A stretch of 64,000 bases of DNA from Olleya namhaensis (GTDB taxonomy: Bacteria; Bacteroidota; Bacteroidia; Flavobacteriales; Flavobacteriaceae), in contig NZ_FORM01000002.1 of assembly GCF_900114005.1 (NCBI RefSeq), forward strand, positions 310,001 through 374,000, in the 5' to 3' direction. Below the pieces are notes generated by a model. That model was not told where the DNA came from. It saw only the letters and a list, made by a program, of their open reading frames with translations, and searched no databases. Positions 16,686-26,563 of the stretch are shown here, piece after piece (position 1 is the first letter of the stretch; the number at the start of each line of letters is the position of its first letter). Made by a program: the position numbers and the translations under genes.

Positions 16686-18038
16686 TTATTCTGCGTTATC
16701 CAAAAAGTCTTTGACTCTGTCTGTTAACGTATCTAAAAACGACTTACGTTGTTTTTTAGGTGGTTCTATTTTTTCTATTTCTGCTTCAGCTTCTGCTTGC
16801 GTAGCTTCCTCTTGTGCTATAACAGCCTCTTCTTGTGCTTGGATAGCTTCTTCAATTTTAGCTTCGGCTTTTTTACGATCTTGACGTTTTAACCCGTCCA
16901 TCACTAATCCTACCGCTGTTGCGAATAATGGGCTAGTAATAGTATCGTCACTATCTCCTGCTAAATGTTCGTTTGGGTACCCTATTCTTGTATCCATACC
17001 TGTAATATATTCTACTAACTGCTTTAAGTGTTTTAATTGGCTTCCTCCACCTGTTAATACAATACCAGCTATTAGTTTCTTTTTTTGCTCTTCGTGACCG
17101 TAGTTTTTAATCTCTACGTACACTTGTTCTACAATCTCCACAACTCTAGCATGAATTATTTTAGACAAGTTTTTTAAAGTAATTTCTTTTGGGTCACGTC
17201 CTCTTAAACCTGGAATAGAAACAATTTCATTATCCTTATTTTCTCCCGGCCAAGCACTTCCAAACTTAATTTTAAGTAATTCGGCTTGCTTTTCAATTAT
17301 AGAACACCCCTCTTTGATATCTTCTGTAATAACGTTTCCTCCAAAAGGAATAACTGCAGTATGACGGATTATACCATCTCTAAAAATGGCTAAATCTGTT
17401 GTACCACCTCCTATATCAATTAAGGCAACTCCTGCTTCTTTTTCTTCTTGACTAAGTACTGCGTTAGCACTAGCTAAAGGCTCTAAAGTAATACCCTCCA
17501 AAGTTAATCCTGCACTTTGCACACAACGACCAATGTTTCTAATAGATGACACTTGACCAACTACAACATGAAAATTAGCTTCCAAACGCCCACCATACAT
17601 ACCAATTGGTTCTTTGATTTCGGCTTGACCGTCAATTTTATACTCTTGTGGTAATACATGGATAATTTCCTCTCCAGGTAACATCACTAATTTGTGCACT
17701 TGGTTAATTAACCTATCAATGTCATCATCATCAATAACCGTTTCGCTATTTGGTCTTGTTATATAGTCACTGTGTTGTAAACTTCTAATGTGTTGCCCAG
17801 CAATACCAACAGTTACACCTTCAATTTTTGTTGCTGCTGCAGCTTCTGCTTCTTGAATAGCTAGCTGAATGGATTGTATGGTTTGCGTTATGTTATTTAC
17901 TACACCACGATGTACACCTAAACTTTTAGACTTACCTATGCCCAAAATTTCGACTTTACCATAATCGTTCTTACGACCAATCATAGCTACAATCTTAGTT
18001 GTACCTATGTCTAATCCTACTGCAATGTTCTGTTCCAT
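16686..18038 (-). CDS. ftsA: Cell division protein FtsA
   Basis: This actin-like ATPase tethers FtsZ to the membrane. Phosphate-1 motif GLDIGTTK lies at the N-terminus, the 1C domain follows, and IDIGGGTTDLAIF and VLTGGGSQL mark the phosphate-2 and adenosine motifs. After the core, about residues 388-430 are a Glu/Ala/Gln-rich coiled-coil-like spacer. The last 16 residues (SFLDTLTDRVKDFLDN) form an amphipathic helix that should act as the membrane-targeting sequence. The 450-residue length is slightly above E. coli FtsA because of the spacer. It lies 3 bases after ftsQ and 68 bases before ftsZ. Confidence 0.96.
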   Translation of the reverse strand: MEQNIAVGLDIGTTKIVAMIGRKNDYGKVEILGIGKSKSLGVHRGVVNNITQTIQSIQLAIQEAEAAAATKIEGVTVGIAGQHIRSLQHSDYITRPNSETVIDDDDIDRLINQVHKLVMLPGEEIIHVLPQEYKIDGQAEIKEPIGMYGGRLEANFHVVVGQVSSIRNIGRCVQSAGLTLEGITLEPLASANAVLSQEEKEAGVALIDIGGGTTDLAIFRDGIIRHTAVIPFGGNVITEDIKEGCSIIEKQAELLKIKFGSAWPGENKDNEIVSIPGLRGRDPKEITLKNLSKIIHARVVEIVEQVYVEIKNYGHEEQKKKLIAGIVLTGGGSQLKHLKQLVEYITGMDTRIGYPNEHLAGDSDDTITSPLFATAVGLVMDGLKRQDRKKAEAKIEEAIQAQEEAVIAQEEATQAEAEAEIEKIEPPKKQRKSFLDTLTDRVKDFLDNAE

Positions 18039-18041
18039 AAC

Positions 18042-18761
18042 TTATGCTTTTGTACACACAACTTGACTACCAAATTGTAAGTTTACTTTACTGTAATTAT
18101 TTAAGGTTTTATCTTTTGTGGCTTTTAAATAGAAGGCTTTTAGATTGTTGATTTTTTTATCCAATTGCTCTAAACTGCCTATTTTGACTACAAAATTACA
18201 CTGTCTTAACTTAAGATCTATAGTATTATCCTTATTTTGTTGAATTTGTACTACATGTTTTTTCAAAAACTCATCTTTTTGAATTTTTGTTGCTATTTCA
18301 TGAATCCTTCCTAAGTCTTTTTTGTCCACAATACCGGTTACAATTGGGACACGTTCTGTGTAGTTTTTTGACAGAGGCATAAAGCCACCATTACTGTCTA
18401 CATAAAAAGAAGTCTCGTCTATAACTCTAGCAATAGGCATTTTTTGTTTAACCTTAGCTACCAAATTTCCGGTAACACTAACGTAAACATCTGCAAACTC
18501 GATAATTGGATTTGCGTTTAGGGTACTTTCTAACAAATTCAAATCTAAAATTTCTTTGGACTTGTTGGTAGCGTTTTGTTGATTTTGTATTAACAACTTA
18601 CTAACATCTTCATGCGTAATAAATAGGTTTTTATTACCCACAAATTCCACTAGAGGTTTTGACACTTCTCGCTTAGCATTTCTTGCTGAAGAAAACGCAT
18701 ACAAAAACACTACTAAACCTAGTAGTACCATCATTTTTATATAGTCCCAATTAATCTTCAT
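18042..18761 (-). CDS. ftsQ: Cell division protein FtsQ
   Basis: A short cytoplasmic N-terminus is followed by one membrane helix (about residues 8-25). A periplasmic POTRA-like region comes next (VEFVGNKNLFITHEDVSKLL, about 38-110), then a beta domain (SFYVDSNGGFMPLS, KVNLQFGSQVV). FtsQ links early and late divisome proteins. Sequence conservation is low in this family, so the call also uses position between murC and ftsA. The start overlaps the end of murC by 11 bases. Confidence 0.88.
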   Translation of the reverse strand: MKINWDYIKMMVLLGLVVFLYAFSSARNAKREVSKPLVEFVGNKNLFITHEDVSKLLIQNQQNATNKSKEILDLNLLESTLNANPIIEFADVYVSVTGNLVAKVKQKMPIARVIDETSFYVDSNGGFMPLSKNYTERVPIVTGIVDKKDLGRIHEIATKIQKDEFLKKHVVQIQQNKDNTIDLKLRQCNFVVKIGSLEQLDKKINNLKAFYLKATKDKTLNNYSKVNLQFGSQVVCTKA

Positions 18762-20103
18762 TAATTAATGCTTTTTTAATTTTTGCAACTTCAACTCCAA
18801 TATCTCCGGCTCCAATTGTCAATACAATTTTTGCACTACTTTGCTTTATACTGCTAATTAGATCCGTTTTTGATACTAATTTTTTGTTTTCATTATCTAT
18901 TAGACTCAACAACCATTCCGATGTCACGCCTTCAATAGGCAATTCTCTTGCTGGATAAATATCCAACAAAATAACCTCGTCAAACTGCGACAAACTTTTT
19001 CCAAATTCGACTGCAAAATCCTTAGTCCTAGAAAATAAATGTGGCTGAAAAACAGCTACAACCTTATCCTTTGGATACATCTCGCGCACTGCTTGATGTA
19101 CCGCATTAATTTCTTCTGGATGATGTGCATAATCATCAATAAAAACTAAATCATCCGTTTTAATCTGATAGGTAAATCTGCGTTTAACCCCTAAATACGA
19201 TGCTAATGCTGCAACAAGCTGTGGTCCAGAAATACCATACTCTATAGACATAGCCAAAGCCACTAAGGCATTAGATAAATTATGTCTTCCCGGTAAATTA
19301 AATTTAAAATCTTTGAGCACTGTTTCTGGTGTTTTAACATCAAAAACATAAGCCCCATTTTCTATTCTTATATTTTGAGCAGTATAATCTGCATCATCTT
19401 CTATTCCGTAAGTAATCCCATTTAAAGGCAACCCATTTTTAACAAACAACTTCCCATTAGGCTTTAGCTTTCTGGTAAAATCTTCAAATGTTTTAATTAA
19501 CTCTGAAGCATCACCATAAATATCCAAATGATCCGCATCCATAGACGTTATACACGCCATATCTGGACTTAATGTCAAGAAAGATCTATCAAACTCATCT
19601 GCCTCTACAACACTAACTTTGTCACCGTTTAATATTAGATTAGAATTATAATTTTCGCTAATCCCACCTAAAAAAGCAGTCAACTTAACATTACATTCAT
19701 TTAATAAATGCCCTAAAATACTTGTCGTTGTTGTTTTACCATGCGTACCAGCAACAGCAAGACAAAATGTATGCTCTGTTATTAGCCCTAAAATTTCAGA
19801 ACGCTTTAAAACCGTAAACCCATTATTTTTAAAATAGGTTAATTGCAAATGACTTTTAGGTACTGCAGGCGTATACACAACCAAGGTTGACTCTGAATCT
19901 AAATAACATCCCTCCACATTAGCCATAGCATCTTCAAAACACACCGTTATACCTAAATCCTGAAGACTATTAGTAATATCTGTTTGTGTTTTATCATACC
20001 CAGACACCTGCTTACCACTTGCTTTAAAATAGCGTGCAATAGCAGACATACCGATACCTCCAATACCAATAAAATAAATGTTATGTATCTTTTTTAAATC
20101 CAT
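18751..20103 (-). CDS. murC: UDP-N-acetylmuramate--L-alanine ligase
   Basis: This enzyme adds L-alanine to UDP-MurNAc using ATP, the first peptide step of peptidoglycan synthesis in the cytosol. The N-terminal UDP-binding Rossmann motif is GIGGIGMSAIA, the ATP loop is GTHGKTTTTS (about residues 118-127), and DDYAHHPEEI marks the C-terminal domain. The 450-residue length is normal. The start shares one base with the murG stop (TAATG), a sign of tight translational coupling. Confidence 0.97.
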   Translation of the reverse strand: MDLKKIHNIYFIGIGGIGMSAIARYFKASGKQVSGYDKTQTDITNSLQDLGITVCFEDAMANVEGCYLDSESTLVVYTPAVPKSHLQLTYFKNNGFTVLKRSEILGLITEHTFCLAVAGTHGKTTTTSILGHLLNECNVKLTAFLGGISENYNSNLILNGDKVSVVEADEFDRSFLTLSPDMACITSMDADHLDIYGDASELIKTFEDFTRKLKPNGKLFVKNGLPLNGITYGIEDDADYTAQNIRIENGAYVFDVKTPETVLKDFKFNLPGRHNLSNALVALAMSIEYGISGPQLVAALASYLGVKRRFTYQIKTDDLVFIDDYAHHPEEINAVHQAVREMYPKDKVVAVFQPHLFSRTKDFAVEFGKSLSQFDEVILLDIYPARELPIEGVTSEWLLSLIDNENKKLVSKTDLISSIKQSSAKIVLTIGAGDIGVEVAKIKKALINED

Positions 20104-21209
20104 TATTTATTTAGCAATTTTTCAACCTCGTCCGCGATGTCTTTGGTTGCGTTTACTAATGCTAATTTTTTTATATTTTTACTTAACTCTTCTTGTTTTT
20201 CTTTTGAAGCCACTAACTGCCCAAACTTATTTTTAAAGTCTACTTTTAAATCGTCTTGTGCAATTAAAAGCGCTGCGTTTTCATTAACTATTGCCGATGC
20301 ATTTTTAGTCTGATGGTCTTCCGCCACATATGGAGAAGGCACAAAAACTACAGGCTTCCCAACGATACACAACTCACTAACAGAACCAGCTCCCGCACGA
20401 GATATTATAAAATCTGCAGCAGCATAGGCATAATCCATTTTATTTATAAACTCATGTATTTGAACATGCTTTGTATTACCGTACAACTTATAACTCTGAT
20501 AATACAACTTACCACATTGCCAAATCACTTGTATGTTTAGTGTTTGTAAAAAATCAAGCTCATTAACCATTAACTCGTTAATTGCTTTAGCTCCTAAACT
20601 ACCACCTAACACTAAAAGTGTCTGCTTACTTTCAACTAAATCAAAAAACTTTATTGCTTCTGCTCTTTTAGAAGAAATATCTAATAAATCCTGACGTACA
20701 GGATTACCTGTTTTTATAATTTTTTCAGCAGGAAAAAAGCGTTCTAAACCGTTATAGGCCACACATACTTTTTCGGCTTTTTTAGCCAGAAACTTATTTG
20801 TAATACCTGGAAATGAGTTTTGCTCTTGAATTAAACTAGGTATTCCTTTATACGTTGCAACTTGCAACAATGGACCACTTGCAAAACCACCAGTTCCAAT
20901 AACTACATCTGGCTTAAATTGTTTAATTATCTTTTTCGCATTCCATAAACTACTAATTAGTTTAAACGGAAACATCATGTTTTTAAGTGTTAGCTTACGC
21001 TGAATACCTGAAATCCAAAGCCCTTTTATAGCATAACCAGCCTGAGGTACTTTCTCCATCTCCATTCTATCCTTTGCACCAACAAACAAAAACTCAGCAT
21101 CTGGATAACGCAACTTAAGCTCGTTAGCAATAGCTATAGCAGGATAGATATGACCACCCGTACCACCACCTGATAAAATAATTTTATATGTTTTATTTTT
21201 ACTATTCAC
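20103..21209 (-). CDS. murG: Undecaprenyl-PP-MurNAc-pentapeptide GlcNAc transferase
   Basis: This GT28 enzyme converts lipid I to lipid II at the inner face of the cytoplasmic membrane. The diagnostic first G-loop [10 protein letters not shown] is near residue 14. Second and third signatures GTGGFASGP and LGGSLGA are present, and the UDP-GlcNAc site includes [12 protein letters not shown]. The 368-residue length is normal. The stop overlaps murC by one base. ftsW precedes it with a 9-base gap. Confidence 0.97.
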   Translation of the reverse strand: MNSKNKTYKIILSGGGTGGHIYPAIAIANELKLRYPDAEFLFVGAKDRMEMEKVPQAGYAIKGLWISGIQRKLTLKNMMFPFKLISSLWNAKKIIKQFKPDVVIGTGGFASGPLLQVATYKGIPSLIQEQNSFPGITNKFLAKKAEKVCVAYNGLERFFPAEKIIKTGNPVRQDLLDISSKRAEAIKFFDLVESKQTLLVLGGSLGAKAINELMVNELDFLQTLNIQVIWQCGKLYYQSYKLYGNTKHVQIHEFINKMDYAYAAADFIISRAGAGSVSELCIVGKPVVFVPSPYVAEDHQTKNASAIVNENAALLIAQDDLKVDFKNKFGQLVASKEKQEELSKNIKKLALVNATKDIADEVEKLLNK

Positions 21210-21218
21210 TGTTATATT

Positions 21219-22427
21219 TTAATCCTCCAACGCCTCAGACAACACCTCTAGCGGGTTATCTACATCGGTTTCTTTTTCTTTATTAATTAACTCTTCTCTT
21301 TTTGCGCTTACACTTAAAATAATTCCAATAGCCAAACAGGTCATCCAAATACTAGTACCTCCACTACTAATTAAAGGTAGTGTTTGCCCCGTTACAGGAA
21401 ACAACTCTACAGCCACCGCCATATTTATCATTGCTTGAAAAATTATAGGCAAACCAACACCTAACACAAGTAACTTACCAAAAACGGTATCTGCTTTTTG
21501 AGACACTATTATTATTCTAAATAGCAACCACATATACAACACCATTAATGCAAAGCCACCAATTAAACCGTACTCTTCAACAATAATTGCATAAATAAAA
21601 TCTGATGATGATTGTGGTAAAAAGTTTTTCTGAATACTTTTCCCCGAACCAACACCAACAATTCCTCCAGAAGCAATTGCAATTTTCGCCCTTTCTATTT
21701 GATAATCTTCTTTTGAATCCTCTCCGTTAAAAAAACTTTCTACACGACTTATCCAGGTATCAACACGGTTAGGCATAGCATCTGGAAATGCTTTAGCAAC
21801 CAACACAAACATGGCTAAACCAACAATACCAGCTAGACCCATCGCTATTAAATAACGTAAAGGATACCCACCTAAAAACAACAACGCACAAGCCATCACA
21901 AAAATAATAGCGGTTGTAGAAAAATTGGAAGGCAAAATTAATGCTAACACTAAAAACACCGGAATCCAAAGCGGTAAAATCGACTCTTTAAACGTAATTA
22001 TTTTGTCTTTAATTTTTGATAAGTAACGTGCTATATAAACCATTAACACCACTGCTGCCAACGTAGATGTTTGAAATGACATATTAACAAAAGGTATACT
22101 TATCCAACGACTTGCATTAGCCCCATCAATAGTAGTTCCTTGCAATACCGTTAAAATTAACAAGACAAAAACTACAGGCATCATAACCATTGACAACCCT
22201 CTAAAGTATCTGTATGGTATTTTATGTACACCGTACATAATAGAAAACCCTAAAAACAAATGCATAAAGTGTTTTACAAAATATGCAAACGTACTTCCGT
22301 CACCACTAATATTTACTAAATTACTAGCAGCACTATAAACAGGTAAAAACGAAAATATAGCCAACAGTGCTGATATAGCCCATATTAACTTATCTCCCTT
22401 TATATTATTTATTATTGAATTTTGCAT
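21219..22427 (-). CDS. ftsW: FtsW, SEDS-family septal peptidoglycan glycosyltransferase
   Basis: This ten-helix SEDS membrane protein polymerises lipid II at the division site with its partner transpeptidase FtsI. The conserved SEDS segments GDGSTFAYFVKH, GASRWI and FPVTGQTLPLISSGG are visible, and the positions near the C-terminal SSGGTS motif are intact. Length is 402 residues. Its place between murD and murG in dcw favours FtsW over RodA. Confidence 0.94.
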   Translation of the reverse strand: MQNSIINNIKGDKLIWAISALLAIFSFLPVYSAASNLVNISGDGSTFAYFVKHFMHLFLGFSIMYGVHKIPYRYFRGLSMVMMPVVFVLLILTVLQGTTIDGANASRWISIPFVNMSFQTSTLAAVVLMVYIARYLSKIKDKIITFKESILPLWIPVFLVLALILPSNFSTTAIIFVMACALLFLGGYPLRYLIAMGLAGIVGLAMFVLVAKAFPDAMPNRVDTWISRVESFFNGEDSKEDYQIERAKIAIASGGIVGVGSGKSIQKNFLPQSSSDFIYAIIVEEYGLIGGFALMVLYMWLLFRIIIVSQKADTVFGKLLVLGVGLPIIFQAMINMAVAVELFPVTGQTLPLISSGGTSIWMTCLAIGIILSVSAKREELINKEKETDVDNPLEVLSEALED

Positions 22428-22479
22428 TATCTCACAATCCCACTTAAACAGGCTTTTACTTGTTTTTTTTAATTATATA

Positions 22480-23811
22480 TTATAAATTTCTTACCGCATC
22501 TTTAAATTGACGCCCTCTATCCTCATAATTCTCAAATAAATCAAAACTTGCGCATGCAGGAGATAACAATACACTATCACCAGCTTCCGCTATTTTGTAA
22601 GCTATTTTTACAGCTTCGCTCATAAACTGCGTTTCAACAATAACATCAACCATATCACCAAAGCTAGCCAACAGCTTTTGGTTATCTACACCTAAACAAA
22701 TAATAGCCTTTACTTTTTCGTTTACAAACGAAAACAACTCTTTATAATCGTTACCCTTATCCACTCCTCCAACAATCCAAACCGTTGGTGATGACATACT
22801 TTCTAAAGCAAAATAAGTTGCATTTACATTAGTCGCCTTAGAGTCGTTTACATACTGTACTTTATTAATCTTAAGCACATTTTCTAAACGATGCTCAACA
22901 CCCTGAAAGTTTTCTAAGCTTTCGCGAATAGTTTGCTTTCTAATTTTTAATAAATGTGAAACTGTAGATGCAGCCATTGCATTTTTTACGTTATGTTTTC
23001 CTTCTAAAGCGATATTTTTTGTTGGCATAATTATCTGATTATTATCTATTGTTATTATAATGTTGTCTTGATCCAAATACGCACCATTTTCAATTGTTTT
23101 TGTTAACGAAAACGGTAATAATGTAGCTTGAATGGTATTCTTTTTTATGTACTCTAAAATCACTTCATCATCCGCATCGTAAATCAAATAATCTTCTTTT
23201 GTTTGATTTTTAGTAATACTAAATTTTGAAGCAATGTAATTTTCAAATTTGTAATCATATCGATCTAAATGATCCGGTACAATATTGGTTATTACAGCAA
23301 TATTTGGTTTAAAGTTTACACAGCCATCTAATTGAAAACTGCTTATTTCTAAAACATAATTTTTAAAATCATGCTCTAAAACTTGCTTTGCAAAACTATC
23401 CCCAATATTACCTGCCAATCCAACATCTAATTCCTGTTTTAACACATGGTGCGTCAACATAGCTGTTGTTGTTTTACCGTTACTACCTGTAATTGCAACT
23501 ATTGTAGCATCAGTAAACTGGCTTGCAAATTCTATTTCCGAAATCACAGCAACTCCTTTATCTAAAAGCGCTTTTACAATAGCTACTTTATCAGGAATTC
23601 CTGGACTTTTCATCACAACATCTGCATTTAATATTTTAGCTTCAGTGTGCTGCTCCTCTTCCCACTCAACCTTATTATGTATAAGAACCTCTTTATATTT
23701 ATCTTTAATCTTTCCTTTATCAGAAACAAAGACCTGAAACCCTTTAGCTTGTCCCAAAAGGGCAGTTCCGACACCGCTTTCTCCTGCTCCAAGAATCACT
23801 AATCGTTTCAT
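22480..23811 (-). CDS. murD: UDP-N-acetylmuramoyl-L-alanine--D-glutamate ligase
   Basis: This cytosolic Mur ligase adds D-glutamate as the second residue of the stem peptide. The N-terminal motif LGAGESGVGTALL is followed by the ATP loop GSNGKTTTA (about residues 109-117) and the DHLDRY motif. The C-terminal domain carries NDSKATN and the late SPACASFDLFENYEDRG signature typical of MurD. It lies 1 base after mraY. Confidence 0.97.
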   Translation of the reverse strand: MKRLVILGAGESGVGTALLGQAKGFQVFVSDKGKIKDKYKEVLIHNKVEWEEEQHTEAKILNADVVMKSPGIPDKVAIVKALLDKGVAVISEIEFASQFTDATIVAITGSNGKTTTAMLTHHVLKQELDVGLAGNIGDSFAKQVLEHDFKNYVLEISSFQLDGCVNFKPNIAVITNIVPDHLDRYDYKFENYIASKFSITKNQTKEDYLIYDADDEVILEYIKKNTIQATLLPFSLTKTIENGAYLDQDNIIITIDNNQIIMPTKNIALEGKHNVKNAMAASTVSHLLKIRKQTIRESLENFQGVEHRLENVLKINKVQYVNDSKATNVNATYFALESMSSPTVWIVGGVDKGNDYKELFSFVNEKVKAIICLGVDNQKLLASFGDMVDVIVETQFMSEAVKIAYKIAEAGDSVLLSPACASFDLFENYEDRGRQFKDAVRNL

Positions 23812-23812
23812 C

Positions 23813-25045
23813 CTATCTTAATTTTAAGGTTACAACAGTTAGTATAGCAAGCAAAATACCTACAATCCAAAAACGTGTTACAATCTTACTTTCGTGATAT
23901 CCTTTTTTCTGATAATGATGATGTAAAGGCGACATTAAAAAAATGCGTCGACCCTCACCATATTTCTTTCTTGTATATTTAAAGTAAGCTACCTGTAAGA
24001 TTACTGATAGTGACTCTGCAAAGAAAATTCCGCAAAGCACCGGTATCAACAACTCTTTTCTTACTGCAATTGCTATTACAGCAATCACACCACCGATAGT
24101 TAAACTACCCGTATCACCCATAAACACTTGAGCTGGATAGGTATTATACCATAAAAACCCAATCAAAGCCCCAACAAAAGCAGCTATAAACACCACCATT
24201 TCTCCCAGATTTGGAATAAACATGACATTTAAGTAATCCGAGAACACAATGTTACCAGATATAAAAGCAAAAATAGCAAGCACAAAGACGATTATAGCGG
24301 AGCTACCTGCTGCTAAACCATCAATTCCATCCGTTAAATTAGCCCCGTTAGAGACTGCTGTGATAATAAAAATCACGATTGGAATAAATACTAACCACGC
24401 ATACTTAGCGTACTCATCACCCATCCAAGTCACTAAATCTGTGTAATCAAACTCGTTATCTTTTACAAAAGGAATCGTTGTTTTTAAAGACTGTTCCGCT
24501 ACATTAAACTCTCTAGGTGAATTCTGTGTAATTAATTCAGTTTCAAAAACAGGATTAACCTTTTCTGTTTTAATAGTAATACCCGGATGAAAATACATCA
24601 CAGACCCCACAAATAAACCAAGACCAACCTGACCTAAAACTTTAAACTTACCACTTAACCCTTCTTTATTCTTTTTAAATACTTTTATATAATCATCTGT
24701 AAAACCAACTGCTCCCATCCACAACATGGTAACAATTAATAATATCACATAAATATTATCCAACTTAGCAAACAACAACACAGGAATTAGAGTAGCTAGA
24801 ATAATGATAATACCTCCCATTGTTGGAGTACCCGCTTTTTCTAGTTGACCATCTAAACCTAAATCTCTTACAGATTCTCCAACCTGCTTTCTCTGTAAAG
24901 CTACTATGATGCGTTTACCGAAAATTGTAGAAAACAACAACGACAATAATATTGCCAACGCAGCCCTAAATGTGATAAACTGAAACACACTAGCACCAGG
25001 AAATTGATAGTTTTTTTCTAAAAAATCGAATAAGTAATACAGCAT
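23813..25045 (-). CDS. mraY: Phospho-N-acetylmuramoyl-pentapeptide transferase
   Basis: This ten-helix membrane enzyme joins UDP-MurNAc-pentapeptide to undecaprenyl phosphate, giving lipid I. The motifs KAGTPTMGG, the Asp pair in GFTDDYIK, the catalytic [12 protein letters not shown] and the late [10 protein letters not shown] are all present. The protein (410 residues) is about 50 longer than E. coli MraY. The extra length is a periplasmic loop around residues 160-205 (KTEKVNPVF to FDYTDL), a size seen in other Bacteroidota, as far as I recall. Confidence 0.97.
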   Translation of the reverse strand: MLYYLFDFLEKNYQFPGASVFQFITFRAALAILLSLLFSTIFGKRIIVALQRKQVGESVRDLGLDGQLEKAGTPTMGGIIIILATLIPVLLFAKLDNIYVILLIVTMLWMGAVGFTDDYIKVFKKNKEGLSGKFKVLGQVGLGLFVGSVMYFHPGITIKTEKVNPVFETELITQNSPREFNVAEQSLKTTIPFVKDNEFDYTDLVTWMGDEYAKYAWLVFIPIVIFIITAVSNGANLTDGIDGLAAGSSAIIVFVLAIFAFISGNIVFSDYLNVMFIPNLGEMVVFIAAFVGALIGFLWYNTYPAQVFMGDTGSLTIGGVIAVIAIAVRKELLIPVLCGIFFAESLSVILQVAYFKYTRKKYGEGRRIFLMSPLHHHYQKKGYHESKIVTRFWIVGILLAILTVVTLKLR

Positions 25046-25099
25046 TCTCTTAATATTTTATTTTGTTTTTGAAGCTCTACTTCTAGAGCCCATCAAAAT

Positions 25100-26563
25100 T
25101 TATTTTTCTAATTGTTTTAAATACGCTTTTACTATTTTGAAATCATCAAAATCAGAACGCTCTCCTTTTGCCTCTTGATACGTCTCATGCCCTTTTCCGG
25201 CTATTAAAATGATATCATTTGGTTTAGCCAGCTGGCACGCTGTTTTTATTGCTTGTTTTCTATCTACAATAGACAGTGTTTTTTTAAAATTTTGAGGCTC
25301 CACTCCAACTTCAATTGCTTCAATTATAGCTTCTGGCACTTCACTTCTTGGGTTATCACTTGTAAAAATGACTTTAGTACTTAAAGCCGAAGCGATATGC
25401 CCCATTTTTGGTCTTTTAGTGACATCTCTATCACCTCCACAACCAACAACAGTAATAACATCTTCATTTTTAGTTCTGATATCATTAATAGTTTCTAACA
25501 CATTTTTTAAAGCATCCGGTGTATGTGCATAATCTACAATAGCAGTTATTTTCTGATCAGAAATCACAAACTGAAAACGCCCACTCACACTCTCTAACTC
25601 ACTAATTAGCCTTAACGACTCTTGTTTTTCAAGACCCAATAATTCCGCAGTAGCGAAAATTGCCAAAATATTATAAGCATTAAACGTCCCAATTAACCTT
25701 ACCCAAACCTCATTATCATTAAGCTTTAATAATAAACCACTAAACTGATTCTCTAAAATCTGAGCTTTATAATCCGCATAAGTTTTTAAAGCATAAGTAT
25801 ATTGTTTCGCTTTAGTGTTTTGAAGCATAATGCTTCCATTTTTATCATCGCCATTAATTAACGCGAATGCCGATTTAGGCAACTCGTCAAAAAAGCGTTT
25901 TTTTACATCTCTATACTCTGCAAACGTATCGTGATAATCTAAATGATCATGAGATAAATTTGTGAAAATTCCACCTTCAAATTTCAAACCTAAAGTTCTG
26001 TTTTGATGTATCCCGTGCGAGCTAACTTCCATGAAGCAAAACTCAACACCCTGATCATTCATCTGCTTTAGATATTGATTTATTGTTAAAGAATCGGGTG
26101 TTGTATGTGTCGCCGTAAACACTTCATTATCCACCATAATCTTTACCGTAGACAACAACCCAACCTTATACCCCGCTTTTTTAAATAATTGATACAAAAG
26201 TGACGCAACAGTTGTTTTTCCATTGGTACCCGTTACACCAACTAACTTTAAATTCTCAGAAGGATTACCATAAAAATTAGCTGCCATAATCGCTAAAGCA
26301 CGACTAGAATCATCCACCTTTATATAAGTAATTCCTGTTTTAGTATTAACAGGTACTTCTTGACAAACCACAACAATAGCACCTTGCTCAATTGCTTTAT
26401 CTATATAGTTGTGACCATCCGTAAGACTACCTTTTATAGCTACAAAAACATCATTAACCGCGATACTACGAGAGTTAAACTGGATATTGCGCACCAAAAC
26501 ATCAGTACTACCAACTACCGCATCTAGCGTTACCTTATATAATATGTCTTTTAATGAATTCAC
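25100..26563 (-). CDS. murE: UDP-MurNAc-tripeptide synthetase, probably meso-diaminopimelate adding
   Basis: This Mur ligase adds the third stem-peptide residue. The ATP loop is GTNGKTTVA and the substrate loop is THTTPDS. The amino-acid specificity motif reads DNPR (TSDNPRSE), the form associated with meso-diaminopimelate rather than lysine. This fits a Gram-negative-type wall. The start overlaps ftsI by 4 bases (ATGA). A 54-base gap separates it from mraY; no terminator is seen there. Confidence 0.96.
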   Translation of the reverse strand: MNSLKDILYKVTLDAVVGSTDVLVRNIQFNSRSIAVNDVFVAIKGSLTDGHNYIDKAIEQGAIVVVCQEVPVNTKTGITYIKVDDSSRALAIMAANFYGNPSENLKLVGVTGTNGKTTVASLLYQLFKKAGYKVGLLSTVKIMVDNEVFTATHTTPDSLTINQYLKQMNDQGVEFCFMEVSSHGIHQNRTLGLKFEGGIFTNLSHDHLDYHDTFAEYRDVKKRFFDELPKSAFALINGDDKNGSIMLQNTKAKQYTYALKTYADYKAQILENQFSGLLLKLNDNEVWVRLIGTFNAYNILAIFATAELLGLEKQESLRLISELESVSGRFQFVISDQKITAIVDYAHTPDALKNVLETINDIRTKNEDVITVVGCGGDRDVTKRPKMGHIASALSTKVIFTSDNPRSEVPEAIIEAIEVGVEPQNFKKTLSIVDRKQAIKTACQLAKPNDIILIAGKGHETYQEAKGERSDFDDFKIVKAYLKQLEK